Source: Nansenia antarctica (taxonomy: Eukaryota > Chordata > Actinopteri > Argentiniformes > Microstomatidae). Taken from it: 64,000 nt of DNA. Under the pieces are notes generated by a model. It saw only the letters and a program-made list of their open reading frames with translations. It ran no database searches and was not told where the DNA came from. The translations under genes were made by a program, and so were the position numbers. The stretch is from contig OZ022341.1 in assembly GCA_963989245.1 (NCBI GenBank), positions 47,926,126 through 47,990,125 of the forward strand, written 5' to 3'. Within the stretch, counting starts at the first letter, position 1, and every line of letters starts with the position of its first letter. Below, in pieces: positions 9,091-20,799 of the stretch.

Positions 9091-12000
9091 ACACTTATTC
9101 CTTTCTGTACTACAGTGTAACCGTGTTTTATATGGGTCTAAATTAATCCACTGTATATTGATCCATCTCTGGCCTTAGAGGAAAAGCATCCAGCCGTCCT
9201 GTAACAGAGTCAGACCTCTCCAAAAGAGCCTGTGGCTAAAGTGCCATGTACAGTATGCCATACCAGAGCAGAATAGGCCAGCATAGCCTCTCTCTATCCT
9301 CTCTCTCCTCCACCTGAGAGGAGAGGAAGTGGGGATGATGGGAGGCGACCTCTGACCCTGTCGTGTTGCAGTGGCGTTCCCTCCAGAGGGGGCATCCCGG
9401 CCCTCAAGGGCAGCCGCGGTGTCATACGGGCGTTGTCATGGAGAATGCCATTACCGCCCCTAAGGGAGAGCCACGTCTCAAAGGTAAAAGGAGGCAGGGG
9501 AAGGAGAAACACATATACACGTACATAGTCTGAAGATAGACTCTTCTCTCACCCCCCCAGCTAAAACTACCTAAAGAAATCCAGTGTAAGTGACAACTCT
9601 GGTATTATCATTTTTGCATTTAAAGGTTGTGTTTCAACCTCAGCTATGATGTTTAATGTTGTCGGATGATTATCAGGACATGGCTTGGCTTGAGGAAAAT
9701 CTCACTTGAGGGGGAAAAAAAACATTTGTTTATCTTGATATTCTGTCAGTTGCATTGTAAATAACATTGTGATAATGACAAGTGTGTGTGTGTGTGTGTT
9801 GGTGTGTGCGCAAGTGTGAGACAAGGAGCCTCCTCTCAGGAGAGAGCCACACCAACAGTCCATGTAATGTAAACCTGAGAGGGCTCTTGAGGTGCAGGAA
9901 ATAGCCTGGCTCAAATTAATTAATTAAGGGACAAGAGTGTGAATGCAGAATTTCCCAACGGAAACGTCTCCTTCAAAGCATACTTTACAGATGCACATAC
10001 ACACACTTTCAATCACATAAAACACACACTAATATACTGTAAATGAATGATGCATGTGTGGTCATAACTACCACAGAGGACACTTGAGTTTGTGACCTCG
10101 CTGTTTTTTGGTAATAATTCTAATAATCTGATTGCAAGTTCATGATAATAATGAGCACATTCTTCGCTCTCTGTTCTGCGCTTTCACTTGCCTACAAATA
10201 GCGCAACTTTGTATCAATAATGTCACACATGCTTGGCTATCACCAGCCAATGAGGTCACACTATTGCATTCACGCTAAGTCTCCACTTACAATTTCCCCC
10301 GCCAGTAAAATGATAGACTGTGTTATATTTTAGGGATTTAATACATATTTCGTACATGTTTTGGTATACATGCTTGTAGAAGGGGTGGCGTACGAGGTCA
10401 GCGGAGGTGTGTGTGCAAATAGGAGCACTGGGAGTGGGAAGACAGAGAGGGAGAGAGATGCTCGAGGATCACTAATAAGATTAATTAATTTTGATCAAAT
10501 CGATCACATTATTCATGTGTTATTACTGAATTACATTGAGACAGCTTGTTAATTTTGGGGGAAGGGCATCAGCAAAGTTGCTGAATTGATCCATTCTGTC
10601 TATAATATGTAGTTCCTAGCTGTCGAGCTGGGGAAAATAAATCTTCAGGGGGGAAGAATTGCTCCTGAACCCCTGCCTGGCATATGCATATGACCTCGGT
10701 AAAGATGTTACCCTGATTACGGCCCTGGACACACACACACATGCACATACCCTGAAGAAATGTACACACATTTGCAGATGTACACATTTGCAGATAACAC
10801 AGTCATAAATGAAAACATGAAACAGACGCACATTCAGTATACACACAGAACTGTTGCGTTCTCAAGACTACTGTAAAATCAATAACAGCACAGCCCACAC
10901 AAGTAGCCCACCTGTAATGTAGATGTATATCTATCCAGCAATCTATCTATCAGATGTATAGATTTCAACATCTTCTGCTAGAAGCCTCTGGGCTGGTGTA
11001 GTTATGGATATCATCATACCACGGTAGTCAGCATGAAGAGGGGGCTTGATGGGATATGGTCTATGTGCACATGTGCACGTGTGTGTGTGTGTGTGTGTGT
11101 CTGTGTGTGTGCTTATATACAGTACACAATATGCATGTTTGGGTGTATTGTTGCTAGTACGCACATTGTCTGTGTGTGTGTGTGTGTGTGTGCGTGTTTG
11201 GAATTGCTTTATCTGGAATTTAAGGAGTCAATCGATGAATAACCCAAAGCAGTATTCTCCTGGACACACTGGCAGAGCTGAGCAGGAAGCTACTACTCCA
11301 ACTGGGGAATGGCAGCCAGGCCTCCCCCAAAGAGATGCAGTTGCCAGAAACCCTACCAGTGCCGGAGGGGGTGTTGGGAAACTGGTGCGGGGGAGAGGAT
11401 GGTTGACCTTTGATCCTGAACATCTTTTCACTCGCTTCCCTCTGCTTTGCCAGATTGGGAAATGACTGTTACTCCTGTGATTGGTGTTGTCAGGTTTTGT
11501 TGTGGTATTTCTGCATGAGAGTGTGGCAAATCAGTTCAAATGTTATGGAAATTAAACTGATGTTTTATTTTGCTAATGTACCAAATGGTAAAATAATGTT
11601 GCTCAAAATGACAGCCAGTGCGAGAGGCTAGTGATGGAGGTCATTTTATGTATAAATGGAAATGGTGTGTGTCTGTGTTGCTTGTGTGTTGTGTGTCTGG
11701 GTTTGCATGCTGTGCATGTTTGCTCATACATGTATTTTTTCAGGCAGAACATGTTATTACAGATATGCTCACCAGCATTTTCAAAATAATTGCCTCAGTA
11801 TTATTATTCAAGGTCATTCAATCTTACACTTTAAATGGGTGAGCTCTTTTCATCAGCTGTGAGTGATTTTAACATGACAATCACATAAAGTGTGTATATA
11901 AATACTGTTGGGATGAATGGAGAGATGTACAAGGCTGCCTCATCTACAGAGAAAAACATTTGATTATTTTTTGGTTTATTTTTATTCAACACAATATGTC

Positions 12001-12640
12001 AATTCAGGCATTTAAAAAAAAAACTGAAATGCATGAATAAAACAAAAAAAAGTGTTTCTTTTTTTTTTTACCATTGAAAATATTTTAGGTTATGAGAATT
12101 ATGTAGTATAATACACTAGATAGAGTTTAATCTCTGTATAGAAGGGATGGAAAGAGAGAGGGCCTTTGAAATCACATCCTGTGTGTCTTATTACAAAGAA
12201 CATTGTAAAGCAAAGATGACAGTATCCAGCAACCCAAGATAAGGCTTGATATGAATGATAGCCATGTACTTAGTGTCACTACTACTACCAATAATCATTT
12301 AGGAACAACAATACATTACATTTTGATGGGTAGCTATAGGTCTGCTTGAGCACTTTGATCGATAGGGATCCCCCACCCCCCTCACAGGATTTTTCTTCAT
12401 TTGTCCGAATCTCTGAAATGCTGACTGAAAATGTTTGTTCTTTTATGACACATGCTTTTGAGTGTTCAATTCACTCCACTGACAAATTGACACAATTCTC
12501 CTTATTCAGGGATACTGTAATCTTCACTGTTGATTATTACCCTGATAAACTATGTAATCATCTTAAACGTAATATCTGTATGGAATTTTTTGGGATTTTT
12601 TTTCTCCAAGAAATGTTTTATGGTCAGACATTAAAAAAAG
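9091..12640. other. Intergenic, no gene recognised; simple repeats
   Basis: Contains (GT)n at 9779-9800, 11078-11112 and 11168-11192 and scattered short AC-rich tracts at 10730-10860. The stretch 10085-10300 is non-repetitive and TAAT-containing, and might be a conserved element. I see no coding exon with splice support. Confidence 0.6.
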
Positions 12641-12648
12641 CAATAGTT

Positions 12649-13806
12649 GCGTCCCAAAACGTTTCACCACTCATTTTGACTAGCACTTACCACACCTCTC
12701 ACTTACCACACCTCTCACTTACCACACCTCTCGCTCCTATCCCGGACATAATCTGAAGGATACGAGTGGAGGAGAAAATGGCTGAGGATTAGTGGTGAGT
12801 ATTGACACATCCTGGCCACTTCGGCATCATATGTTGCGACGACAATTACCGATGACCGCAAAGCAATCACAGAGCTTTCAACCGAGCCATGGCCATTGAG
12901 GAGTGGGACACTGTCAGCATCTAGAAGGGCAATGTTATTCATAAGGCTAAAATGAATGCAATGATTGTCAGCATTCAAAATCGAAGTGAAAAAACAAACA
13001 AATGTATCAATTGGGTAGGCTGAAAAAAAGAAAAAAAAACATAATCTGCTACTGACAACTGAAACTGAAGATTTTTTTTCAACATTTTTCATTAGCTGAC
13101 TTCCACTGATCGCTTCTGGCCTCTGACCTAAGACCGACACATTAGCCTATTCTTTTACTGTTTATAATTTCCATCAACCAGTCGTTTTCACGCTGTATCT
13201 TGCAATGGTCCATTGACACAATTCGCCAACGATTACTTTATTTTTTATTTTTACAAGAAGTAGCCTAAGCCTTTTTTTAAAAAAAAATATATATACCTCA
13301 ATTCCCATGGTATACTGTAGCCTATATGCACGCAGACAGTAGGCCTATGTGGTTCCTGTAATGGTTTGAGAACTGGATAGGTGTGTGCGCTGTGGCCATT
13401 ATACGAGCATGTAGAAAACCTGTGAACAATTTGTATAGGCTTAAATATTAGACCTAAAGCAATAACATTTGTGTTGACTATGTCACATATCAAAGACAGA
13501 TGCACCTATTCTGCGTTGCATAGCCTATGTTTATACGGATATTTGACAGGCTAAATCTGAAAACAGTTCAACGGATGCAAATTAATTTCATGCAAAGGGG
13601 ACTTTTAGTTACCAGTTGGGATTGGCTCAGATGTCCAGAGGAGTGAAATGGGCGCTGAAAGATCCATAACTGGTTCCGCTGCGAAGTCGACTTCGGCAAG
13701 TATCTGAAGTGGACTTCAACTTCTCCTACTATTGGGAAACCCCCTAGGGCACATCGAGTTTGTGTAAGGGAGAGAAAGTTGTAGTAGAAAGGACTTTTTG
13801 GGACGC
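12649..13806. mobile_element. Possible DNA transposon with TGCGTCCCAAAA ends
   Basis: The left end TGCGTCCCAAAACG near 12649 is matched in inverse near 13792-13806 (TTTTTGGGACGCA). GCGTCCCAAA-type ends are common on fish non-autonomous elements. No clear target duplication. Inside, 12690-12735 carries three copies of a CTTACCACACCTCTCA unit. Confidence 0.3.
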
Positions 13807-14630
13807 ATTCAATGTTAGAGGTATTGGTCCTCAATGTATAATGTAGTACTATTTTACAACCAATAGGGGGCACAGTAATTACTATGTAAGAGCCACTGTG
13901 ATGTAATAGCACTTGGGGAGATGTATGGCTTCTAATGACTGAGGGACAGAACATCTTCATTGTACTAAAGAAGTCTAATGATTCCTCCCAACGTTTCCTG
14001 AATTATCATTGACTGTTTTTTAATTTATTTTTATTTTTATAAATAAGTTCAATAGCTAACAATTGCTACAAAATAATAATGTTATAATAGGCATATTTGA
14101 TGTACATTTGATGTACTTTTTATGGTCATGATTTGATTTATGGTCAGATGTCGACATCTTTCAAATACCTGACTGTAACTGCAGTCACAACATGTGCTCT
14201 GTCACTGTGCACAGCATTGCTCTTCTGAAGTGATAGCATTCATATTTAGTAAAACCACAGCTTAATTACCAAAACAATCAGACTGAATAAGACACAAAAC
14301 CCTATATTTTGTTTGCAAACTGAATGAAGAAATACATACAGTATTACCCAACATTTTATTAATTTGCTACCATAGATGGAGATGATGCAGAATGCAGAGA
14401 ATTTCCCAAATACTATATCCCAGCCACGATTAATAATTCAGTTTATTTTCTCAATTCTAAAAAACAACAACAAATAGAACAACAGCTGAGATAATATATT
14501 CAGTAAAAAAAGAAAAAGCTCAACTGTCTGTCCAGAGAATAAGAGGACAGTGAAATGTGCACTGGAGTGAAACACGAGAGCACCCCGGCAGGGAGAGGCT
14601 CAATGTCACGGCAGAATGCGACACGGCGCC
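13807..14630. other. AT-rich intergenic, no gene recognised
   Basis: Low-complexity A/T-rich sequence without open frames with family features, ending just before the GGAA array. Nothing else supported. Confidence 0.6.
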
Positions 14631-14635
14631 AAAAA

Positions 14636-14745
14636 GGAAGGAAGGAAGGAAGGAAGGAAGGAAGGAAGGAAGGAAGGAAGGAAGGAAGGAAGGAAGGAAG
14701 GAAGGAAGGAAGGAAGGAAGGAAGGAAGGAAGGAAGGAAGGAAGA
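14636..14745. repeat. (GGAA)n tetranucleotide array
   Basis: About 27 perfect AAGG/GGAA units with almost no interruption, degrading at 14745-14775 into AAGAAGG-like units. Each unit has the ETS-factor core GGAA. Open frames through it on both strands are only the repeat. Confidence 0.97.
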
Positions 14746-15655
14746 AGACAAGAAGGAAGTAAAGAAGGAAGGGGAAAAAAACTAATGCCTAAAAAACATA
14801 CACATTTAAAAAAAAAAAAAAACGTCTTAACAGCCCAATTAGAAATATTAGGAGGGGGATTATGTTAGCTAACAATCTAATATATATATATATTTTTTTT
14901 TAGAGGGCCTGTGGGAGGTACGAACAGTCAGAGGGCCTTTTTGACATTACAAGGTTGCTTTATCGGTGGCCTATTGTGAGGGTAATGGCTTCCTAAGATT
15001 AAATCAACGCAGGGTACGAGAGGTATGAGAAGGTGTAGCTCTTTCAACCTCAAACCACGTCAGGTACATTAACTCCTTCTTTTAGAGAGTACGACAGAAT
15101 GTATGCCGACCTATTCAATTCACAAATACATTTGAGCACACTATATGTCAAACTTACTGCCTTTAGAGTGTACACTAGGCCTACTGATTCCCCATCCACT
15201 TAACACACGCAATTTGAACACACAATTAATTTACAGTATACGGTTGTAGCAGTCTGTGTCCCTGAACATTTCACACAGTTGTTTTGTTGACTTTCTACAG
15301 TACCTTTTCCTGCGGTTTCTCCGCGCTTCACCTCCTCATACCTCTTGTATGATTTCATCTTGTGTTGCCAAATTCCTTATCGTGGCCCTTATTATGAAAC
15401 AATTTAATTGCGTCCAGGCTTCCACTGCTTTCCATCCATCTGGTGATGTGCCATAGCACACAGTCACAAAAGCATGGGGGCAGGTATGACAGTACAACAG
15501 TATCCACGCTGATGATTGCTGAGCTATAGTCAGTAGGTTGAGGAATCGCATGTGTATGCCGACAGCCTCAACAGCCTTTGAACTCACTGGATCTTCATTC
15601 ATTTGAGAGGTGCATGTAATTGTGCTGCATTATTGTATTCCTTTTCAAAGTGAGT

Positions 15656-15657
<2 letters not shown>

Positions 15658-15705
<48 letters not shown>

Positions 15706-15718
15706 TATGTGTGTGTGA
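15658..15718. repeat. (GT)n microsatellite
   Basis: About 20 GT units, then TATGTGTGTATGTGTGTGTG imperfect units. Flanking sequence on both sides is not coding. Confidence 0.97.
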
Positions 15719-16395
15719 AGAGAATGTAGAGACCACCATTAACAGCTGTGGCCTCTCATTTGGGGCTCTTTGTAGAGCACAACCACTGGTCCAACCCCAG
15801 TAGCATCATTCTGAGCCCAGCAAGCATGAACCCTACAACTCAGTTCTAGTCACACTCAAAAGCCCACTGGAGACACAAGCACTATTTCTATAGTGCAGAG
15901 AACGTATTGTATTGTGGCTCACTCTAGGGTCACTGGATGTAACACACATACTGTACATGTAAAGTACAGGCTTAGAATTTAGTAAATAGCATTTATTTAA
16001 TAGTTTCTACAACTGTAAGTACTCAATAAGTTGTATATCAATAACTACAACTACAGGGCACTGTATAAGTAATGGAAGAGTGAAGCATGTTGTTATTCTT
16101 TTAGCTCTACACTCCAGAAGTTTAGATTTTAACTACTATGAGGTTAGATTCTCAGCTTTTATTTGATGGTATTCGTGGCTATTGGTTTCACCATTCAGAA
16201 ATTACAACACCTTTTATGCATAGTCCGTCCCCATATTTTAGGGTACCCAAAAGTAATGGGTACTTGATAGATGTTTCTGGTAAGTAAGGTGTGTTCCGTC
16301 AAATCATGTGTGCAGGCATAAGAGAGCTGTCAATGTGTAGCATTGATTCTAGGCTTTAGATTTCCCGTAAGAGTTTGCTAATTGTGTCTGTCAAC

Positions 16396-17300
16396 ATGAG
16401 GACCAAAGAGCTGTCAAAGAAAGTCTAAGAAGCCATTATTAGGCTGAAAAAACAGAAGTATAGCCAAATCTTGCCAAAATCAACAGGTTGGAACATAATT
16501 AAAAAGAAACAGACGTTCTGGTGAGCTCAGCAATCACAAATGGGCTGGTAGACCAAGGGTGACTTCCATAGCGGATGACCGAAGATTGCTCACCGTAATT
16601 AAGAAACACCCCAAAACAACTGTCCCACAGATCAGGAACGCTCTAGGAGGTAGGTGTGAATGTATCAGAGACTTCCATTAGCAGAATACATCACCAGCCA
16701 AACTACAAAAAGGATGGATAGGTTATAGTTGGCTAAAAAGTACCTAAAAAGCCTGCAGAGCTCTGGAAAAAAAGGATTGTGGACAGGCAAGATGAATATT
16801 ATCATGGACCAGAGTGATTGCAAGAGGAAAGTTTTGAGAAAAAAAGAATCTGCCCAAGATGTACAGTATATCACCTCATCTGTGAAACAAGATGTACAGT
16901 ATATCACCTCATCTGTGAAACATGGTACAAGATGTACAGTATATCACCTCATCTGTGAAACATGGTACAAGATGTACAGTATATCACCTCATCTGTGAAA
17001 CATGGTACAAGATGTACAGTATATCACCTCATCTGTGAAACATGGTACAGTATATCACCTCATCTGTGAAACATGGTACAGTATATCACCTCATCTGTGA
17101 AACATGGTACAGTATATCACCTCATCTGTGAAACATGGTACAGGGGTTGTTATGTTTGGGCATGTATAACTGCCACCAGCTAGCAGCAGCAGGATGTATT
17201 CTGAAGTGTACAGAAATATATTGTCTGTTCGAGTGCAAGAAAATGTCTGCAAATTAATTAGATGCCGCTACATGATACACTAAAACAATGGGAAGTGGAA
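16396..17300 (+). pseudogene. Tc1-like transposase pseudogene
   Basis: Starts MRTKELSKKV then a stop; later sections align by eye with the Tc1 pattern (start motif RTKELS, helix-turn-helix, then the HPHL...KHGG-type stretch around the minisatellite, where TCATCTGTGAAACATGG normally occurs once). Multiple stops and frameshifts. The region after the minisatellite (GCAGCAGGATGTATTCTGAAGTG) is still recognisable. A tandem expansion (16858-17141) has replaced the single ancestral stretch. Confidence 0.7.
16858..17141 (+). repeat. Minisatellite of 31/33/40-bp units inside Tc1 element
   Basis: Eight copies of a core ATATCACCTCATCTGTGAAA, joined by three linker types: one 33-bp unit, four about 40 bp (with CATGGTACAAGATGTACAGT), and three 31 bp (with CATGGTACAGT). 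Unit order goes from longer to shorter, showing two steps of expansion with a 9-bp deletion (AAGATGTAC) in between. Confidence 0.93.
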
Positions 17301-17543
17301 GTTTTTCAAGGCCAAAAAGTGGAAAGGTCTTGTCTGTCCCATTACTTGTGGGTACCCTGAAATGGACTATGCATAAAAAACGTCAGAATGGTGAAACCAA
17401 TGTACACAAATCCCATCCCAAAAAATCTCTACTTTAACATCATAGTATAGTTGTTTGATTTAGAATCCAAACTTTTGGAATGTAGAGCCGAAAGAAGAAA
17501 CAATGCTCTGTGCACTGTCCCATTACTTACAAAGGGAACTGTA

Positions 17544-18492
17544 TGGGCACCTAGTCACATCCTCCAGATTGAAGACTATTTGAAGAAAAGGAAATGGCTC
17601 TCTTTCCTTCCTGCCCGTGTTGATATAAGGCGAAAATACAGTACATGTGCGTATGAATGACATAATTTCTGAGCTGACAGTTCCTGGGATTGATGAAGCA
17701 CCATTTCAGACACAGTATAGTTCAGGTATTGACAGACAGCCTTTCTCCACTACTAACGTCATTCATCAATGCCACATGCTATATGAACAGAGAGATTGAC
17801 TCATGGCACTTGAGCGATCTGTTTTACTTGTTGATTTGTGTGTTTTTATATATAGCATCTACACTACTCAGTGCATGGTGTTTGTTCAATGAAATGGTCT
17901 TTTTGTTTCCATGGTTCTATTTTGCGCAGTCTTAAAGCTTTATGAGCAACTGTGATCACTGTGGTGTGAGCTTACTGTTGCATTCAGTTCTGATAAACAA
18001 CGTTAGATATGTACCAGAGGATTCATCCTACAGGCTTTGAATATGCCTGTGCATAACCTTGTCCTCAACCTGCTTTGTTCTCGTCTCTTACAGAGCTGTT
18101 CTTTAAAGTCTGTTGTGACCCTGGTCAGCTGGCATACAATGTTGTTGTTATTTGATCTCTTTCATATGTTCCTTCCATTGTCTAACATGCTTGCTGAACC
18201 CATATTTAAGGAAACATAAAAAGTTATTTTCCTTTTTCTTTTTTTATGAAGATGGTTTGCGGTCGGGTGACATAACGGGTGTATTTCATATTGTAGCTCA
18301 ATTGTTTTCGGCTTGTATTGGTTAGGCCTTTTATGAATGTTATGGGACAACAACAGTACACATGCATTTTGTCTGGATCCATTCAATGTTTCAAGGTACC
18401 ATTTCATATTATGTCTATAATAATTGTTCACTCCAGTTAGTCTTTGAGATAACTAGAATTGGATAAGATTGGAATTTATGGCATGATACCTT
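17544..18492. other. Intergenic, no gene recognised
   Basis: Non-repetitive AT-rich sequence. Short open frames lack family features or splice support. Confidence 0.6.
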
Positions 18493-18585
18493 GGGTTCAG
18501 TTGGGACACCAGTTTTAATACGTTTAATGAAAATGGTAATACATTAGGTTTTGTGTAATTGGATGGCTCTGCTCTGATATAGCAT
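18493..18585 (+). repeat. Dispersed repeat copy 3 (short)
   Basis: GGTTCAGTTGGGACAC then TTTAATGAAAATGGTAATAC and GTAATTGGATGGCTCTG match the first part of the copies at 4741-4840 and 325-390. The exon-bearing part is absent. This shows that the repeat is not confined to cobll1. Confidence 0.7.
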
Positions 18586-18895
18586 CTCATAAGCCCATAG
18601 ACTTTTCAAAGTATGTAGGTAAAACCCAGAGCGAACCTGTGGAAGCAGGGGGGATGGGTGGGACGACTAAAATGTAACTCGCATAGCCAGTGGCAAACAA
18701 CTGCTACATTATGGTGGGGTGGAACAAACTCACCTCTTAAAGCCTGGTGTGTGATGTGTTTGGGGTCATTCTAGGTCATTATGTGACCTCAACTATTCAC
18801 GATGACCCATGTAACACAGTGATCTCTCCACTGTCTTCTCATCGTATTGTAGGGCAGGGTCTTACTCAGCCTTTTAGGAACGCATTTTCCTTATA

Positions 18896-19020
18896 GGGCC
18901 AGTTTCACAGACAAGGCTTAAGCCTAATCCTGGACTAAAAAGCATCTTCAATGGAGATTTTACATTGAAAGTGTGATTTAGTCCAGGACTAGGCTTAAGC
19001 CTTGTCTGTGAAACCGGCCC
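18896..19020. mobile_element. Palindromic MITE, 125 bp
   Basis: Begins GGGCCAGTTTCACAGACAAG and ends with the inverse (CTTGTCTGTGAAACCGGCCC). The arms extend inward through GGCTTAAGCCTA and TCCTGGACTAAA, about 47 bases each, around a short spacer. Flanks share ATA. This is a short, highly folded non-autonomous DNA transposon of a type common in fish. Confidence 0.85.
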
Positions 19021-20180
19021 ATAATCTCTAAGCTCGTCAGCAGCCATAGGATGTTCGAAGCAGAACTACCTACCTTCTACCTTGTGATTCTAACTGTGAA
19101 TCCATCACCGCTTTCCTGCACATGTCACGCAGCGCATGTCTGCTACCCACCATGGATGATTACTGAGATCTGCCTGGTCATTCTACTTTTACTAGGCAAT
19201 CACTACCCAGACACCACCTGCTATGAATAACAGTTCTTCACAATACTTCTCATTATATCCAACATTGTACCGCTGTTATTGCAACCCTTACCATCACATC
19301 TCTACAGTATATCATACATTACTCAGGGCCTTCACATTCTTATAATTCAATCTTATGTAATGTTTGTATGCCGCTGAAGACAGACCCAATGCCTGTAAGC
19401 AACTGTTAATTGCTGCACACCATCGTATTTCCAGTACACATTATATGTGCTCAGCACTTGTGCTGACACAGTCTTATTGATTTCATCCACTTGACGTTCT
19501 CATGACACTGAGGAGAGAGTGTGTGTACATGCATGGGTATGTGTGTGTGCCATCCCATCAGGGTAGAAGTGTTGTGCTGATGCAGAAAGATTGAAATGTG
19601 TGTTCCCGGAGTTAGCCCACGTGGCACAGGAAACAAGATGTGCTCTACTGGCATCTGGTCATATATTTTCCCTCCTCGATAAAGGATACCGATTTGTAGG
19701 CATCATCCGTGGTCGGCATTGCGAATGGCAGGACATGGAAGAGAATGTGAAAACAAGCAACTATTACATGGGAATTACGATGGAATTCCTCTGCTACCTC
19801 TATCCAACTAGAGTGAGTGAGTAAAACAAAACTCAACCAATTTCTAAAACAGTAAGTGTGAGAACCTGAGGATAGAAGAATAATCAAGTGCAGTATTTTC
19901 GACTAAGAAGCCCAAGCAACTGTGAGAACCTAGAAACTACTCAGTGAATGAGTCTACATGTGACTAAACACACCCTCTGAAAGGACGTTATCATTGGCTA
20001 AAAGCATTCCTTAAACCCTGGGACTACTGAGGTCATAGAATGATCCGCGCAGCAGGAGTCATACCCTAGTTGACAGAGCCTTCCATCCAAGCCTAGGAGG
20101 ATGTTATTCCATAGTCTTACCACCCCAGTCATGTGAAGAGCAGCCTTGGATTGATGTGACACATTGCCTTCAGTGTAGAC
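19021..20180. other. Intergenic, no gene recognised
   Basis: No exon, array or element boundaries that I can support, apart from a short GT-rich tract at 19519-19552. At 20184-20250 a stretch GGCGCTTTTCCACTACCGTG resembles one end of hAT-like non-autonomous elements, with no partner found. Confidence 0.5.
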
Positions 20181-20799
20181 TTATGGCGCTTTTCCACTAC
20201 CGTGCCGACCCGGGCCAACCCGCGTGAGCCCGGTTTGTTTGGTTAACCAGTCTAACCATGTCTAAAAAGGGGTGGGGAAGCATGGCGGGCCAGTGTCCAG
20301 GCACTTTGAGCAGGATAATGATTTGGCTATGCTCTGAACCATGGTTGTTAAGCACCCCCAACAAAAAACACATAGAGGAGCTGCATCGCAACTCAACACC
20401 TACGTCTGCGCAGCAGGACTAGCGCATGTCAGACAACACCCTGCATCCGACATAACAGTGCAATGATAGTGAGTGCACAGTAAACATGACTTCCCCCACA
20501 AAGATGTAGTGCCTCTATATAAAAGAGAGCGAAGAAGAATATGTTAATTAAGTAAAACGTTTATCCAGAACCTTAAATTACATTCTGTTGACTTTGTGAA
20601 ACAGTGCTGTGTTCCTGAGGCTTATCCACAGTTAGATGAGACAAAATATCTGATTACAGATAAAGCTAAGTGCAGTTCTATGTCCCATTTTATGCAGCAT
20701 CACTTTTCACAATGCCATCAGAAGGCAAAACTGAGGCAGCCTGTTACTCACTCATCACTCAGTGTGATGGCTGTGACTGAATACTGTCTGTGCGTGCTT

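Larger units (their letters stand above)
16052..17543 (+). mobile_element. Degenerate Tc1/mariner element with ~210-bp terminal inverted repeats
   Basis: Begins TACAGGGCACTGTATAAG and ends AGGGAACTGTA, with TA at both edges as for Tc1 insertions. The first ~210 bases and the last ~210 bases are imperfect inverted repeats (for example TTTGATGGTATTCGTGG, GGTTTCACCATTC and TTTTAGGGTACCCAAAAGTA on the left against GGTGAAACCAAT and TACTTGTGGGTACCC on the right). The interior has Tc1 transposase-like DNA (ATGAGGACCAAAGAGCTGTC at 16396, ACCTCATCTGTGAAACATGG), full of stops and indels. The long-TIR layout is that of fish Tc1-like families. It is inactive. Confidence 0.85.

Noticed and set aside
12715..13140. 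141-codon minus-strand frame
   Set aside because: Runs through an A/T homopolymer and the possible DNA element; no family features.
16858..17141. CRISPR-like array
   Set aside because: Repeat units have no unique spacers, are fixed-length transposase pieces, and the context is a vertebrate genome.
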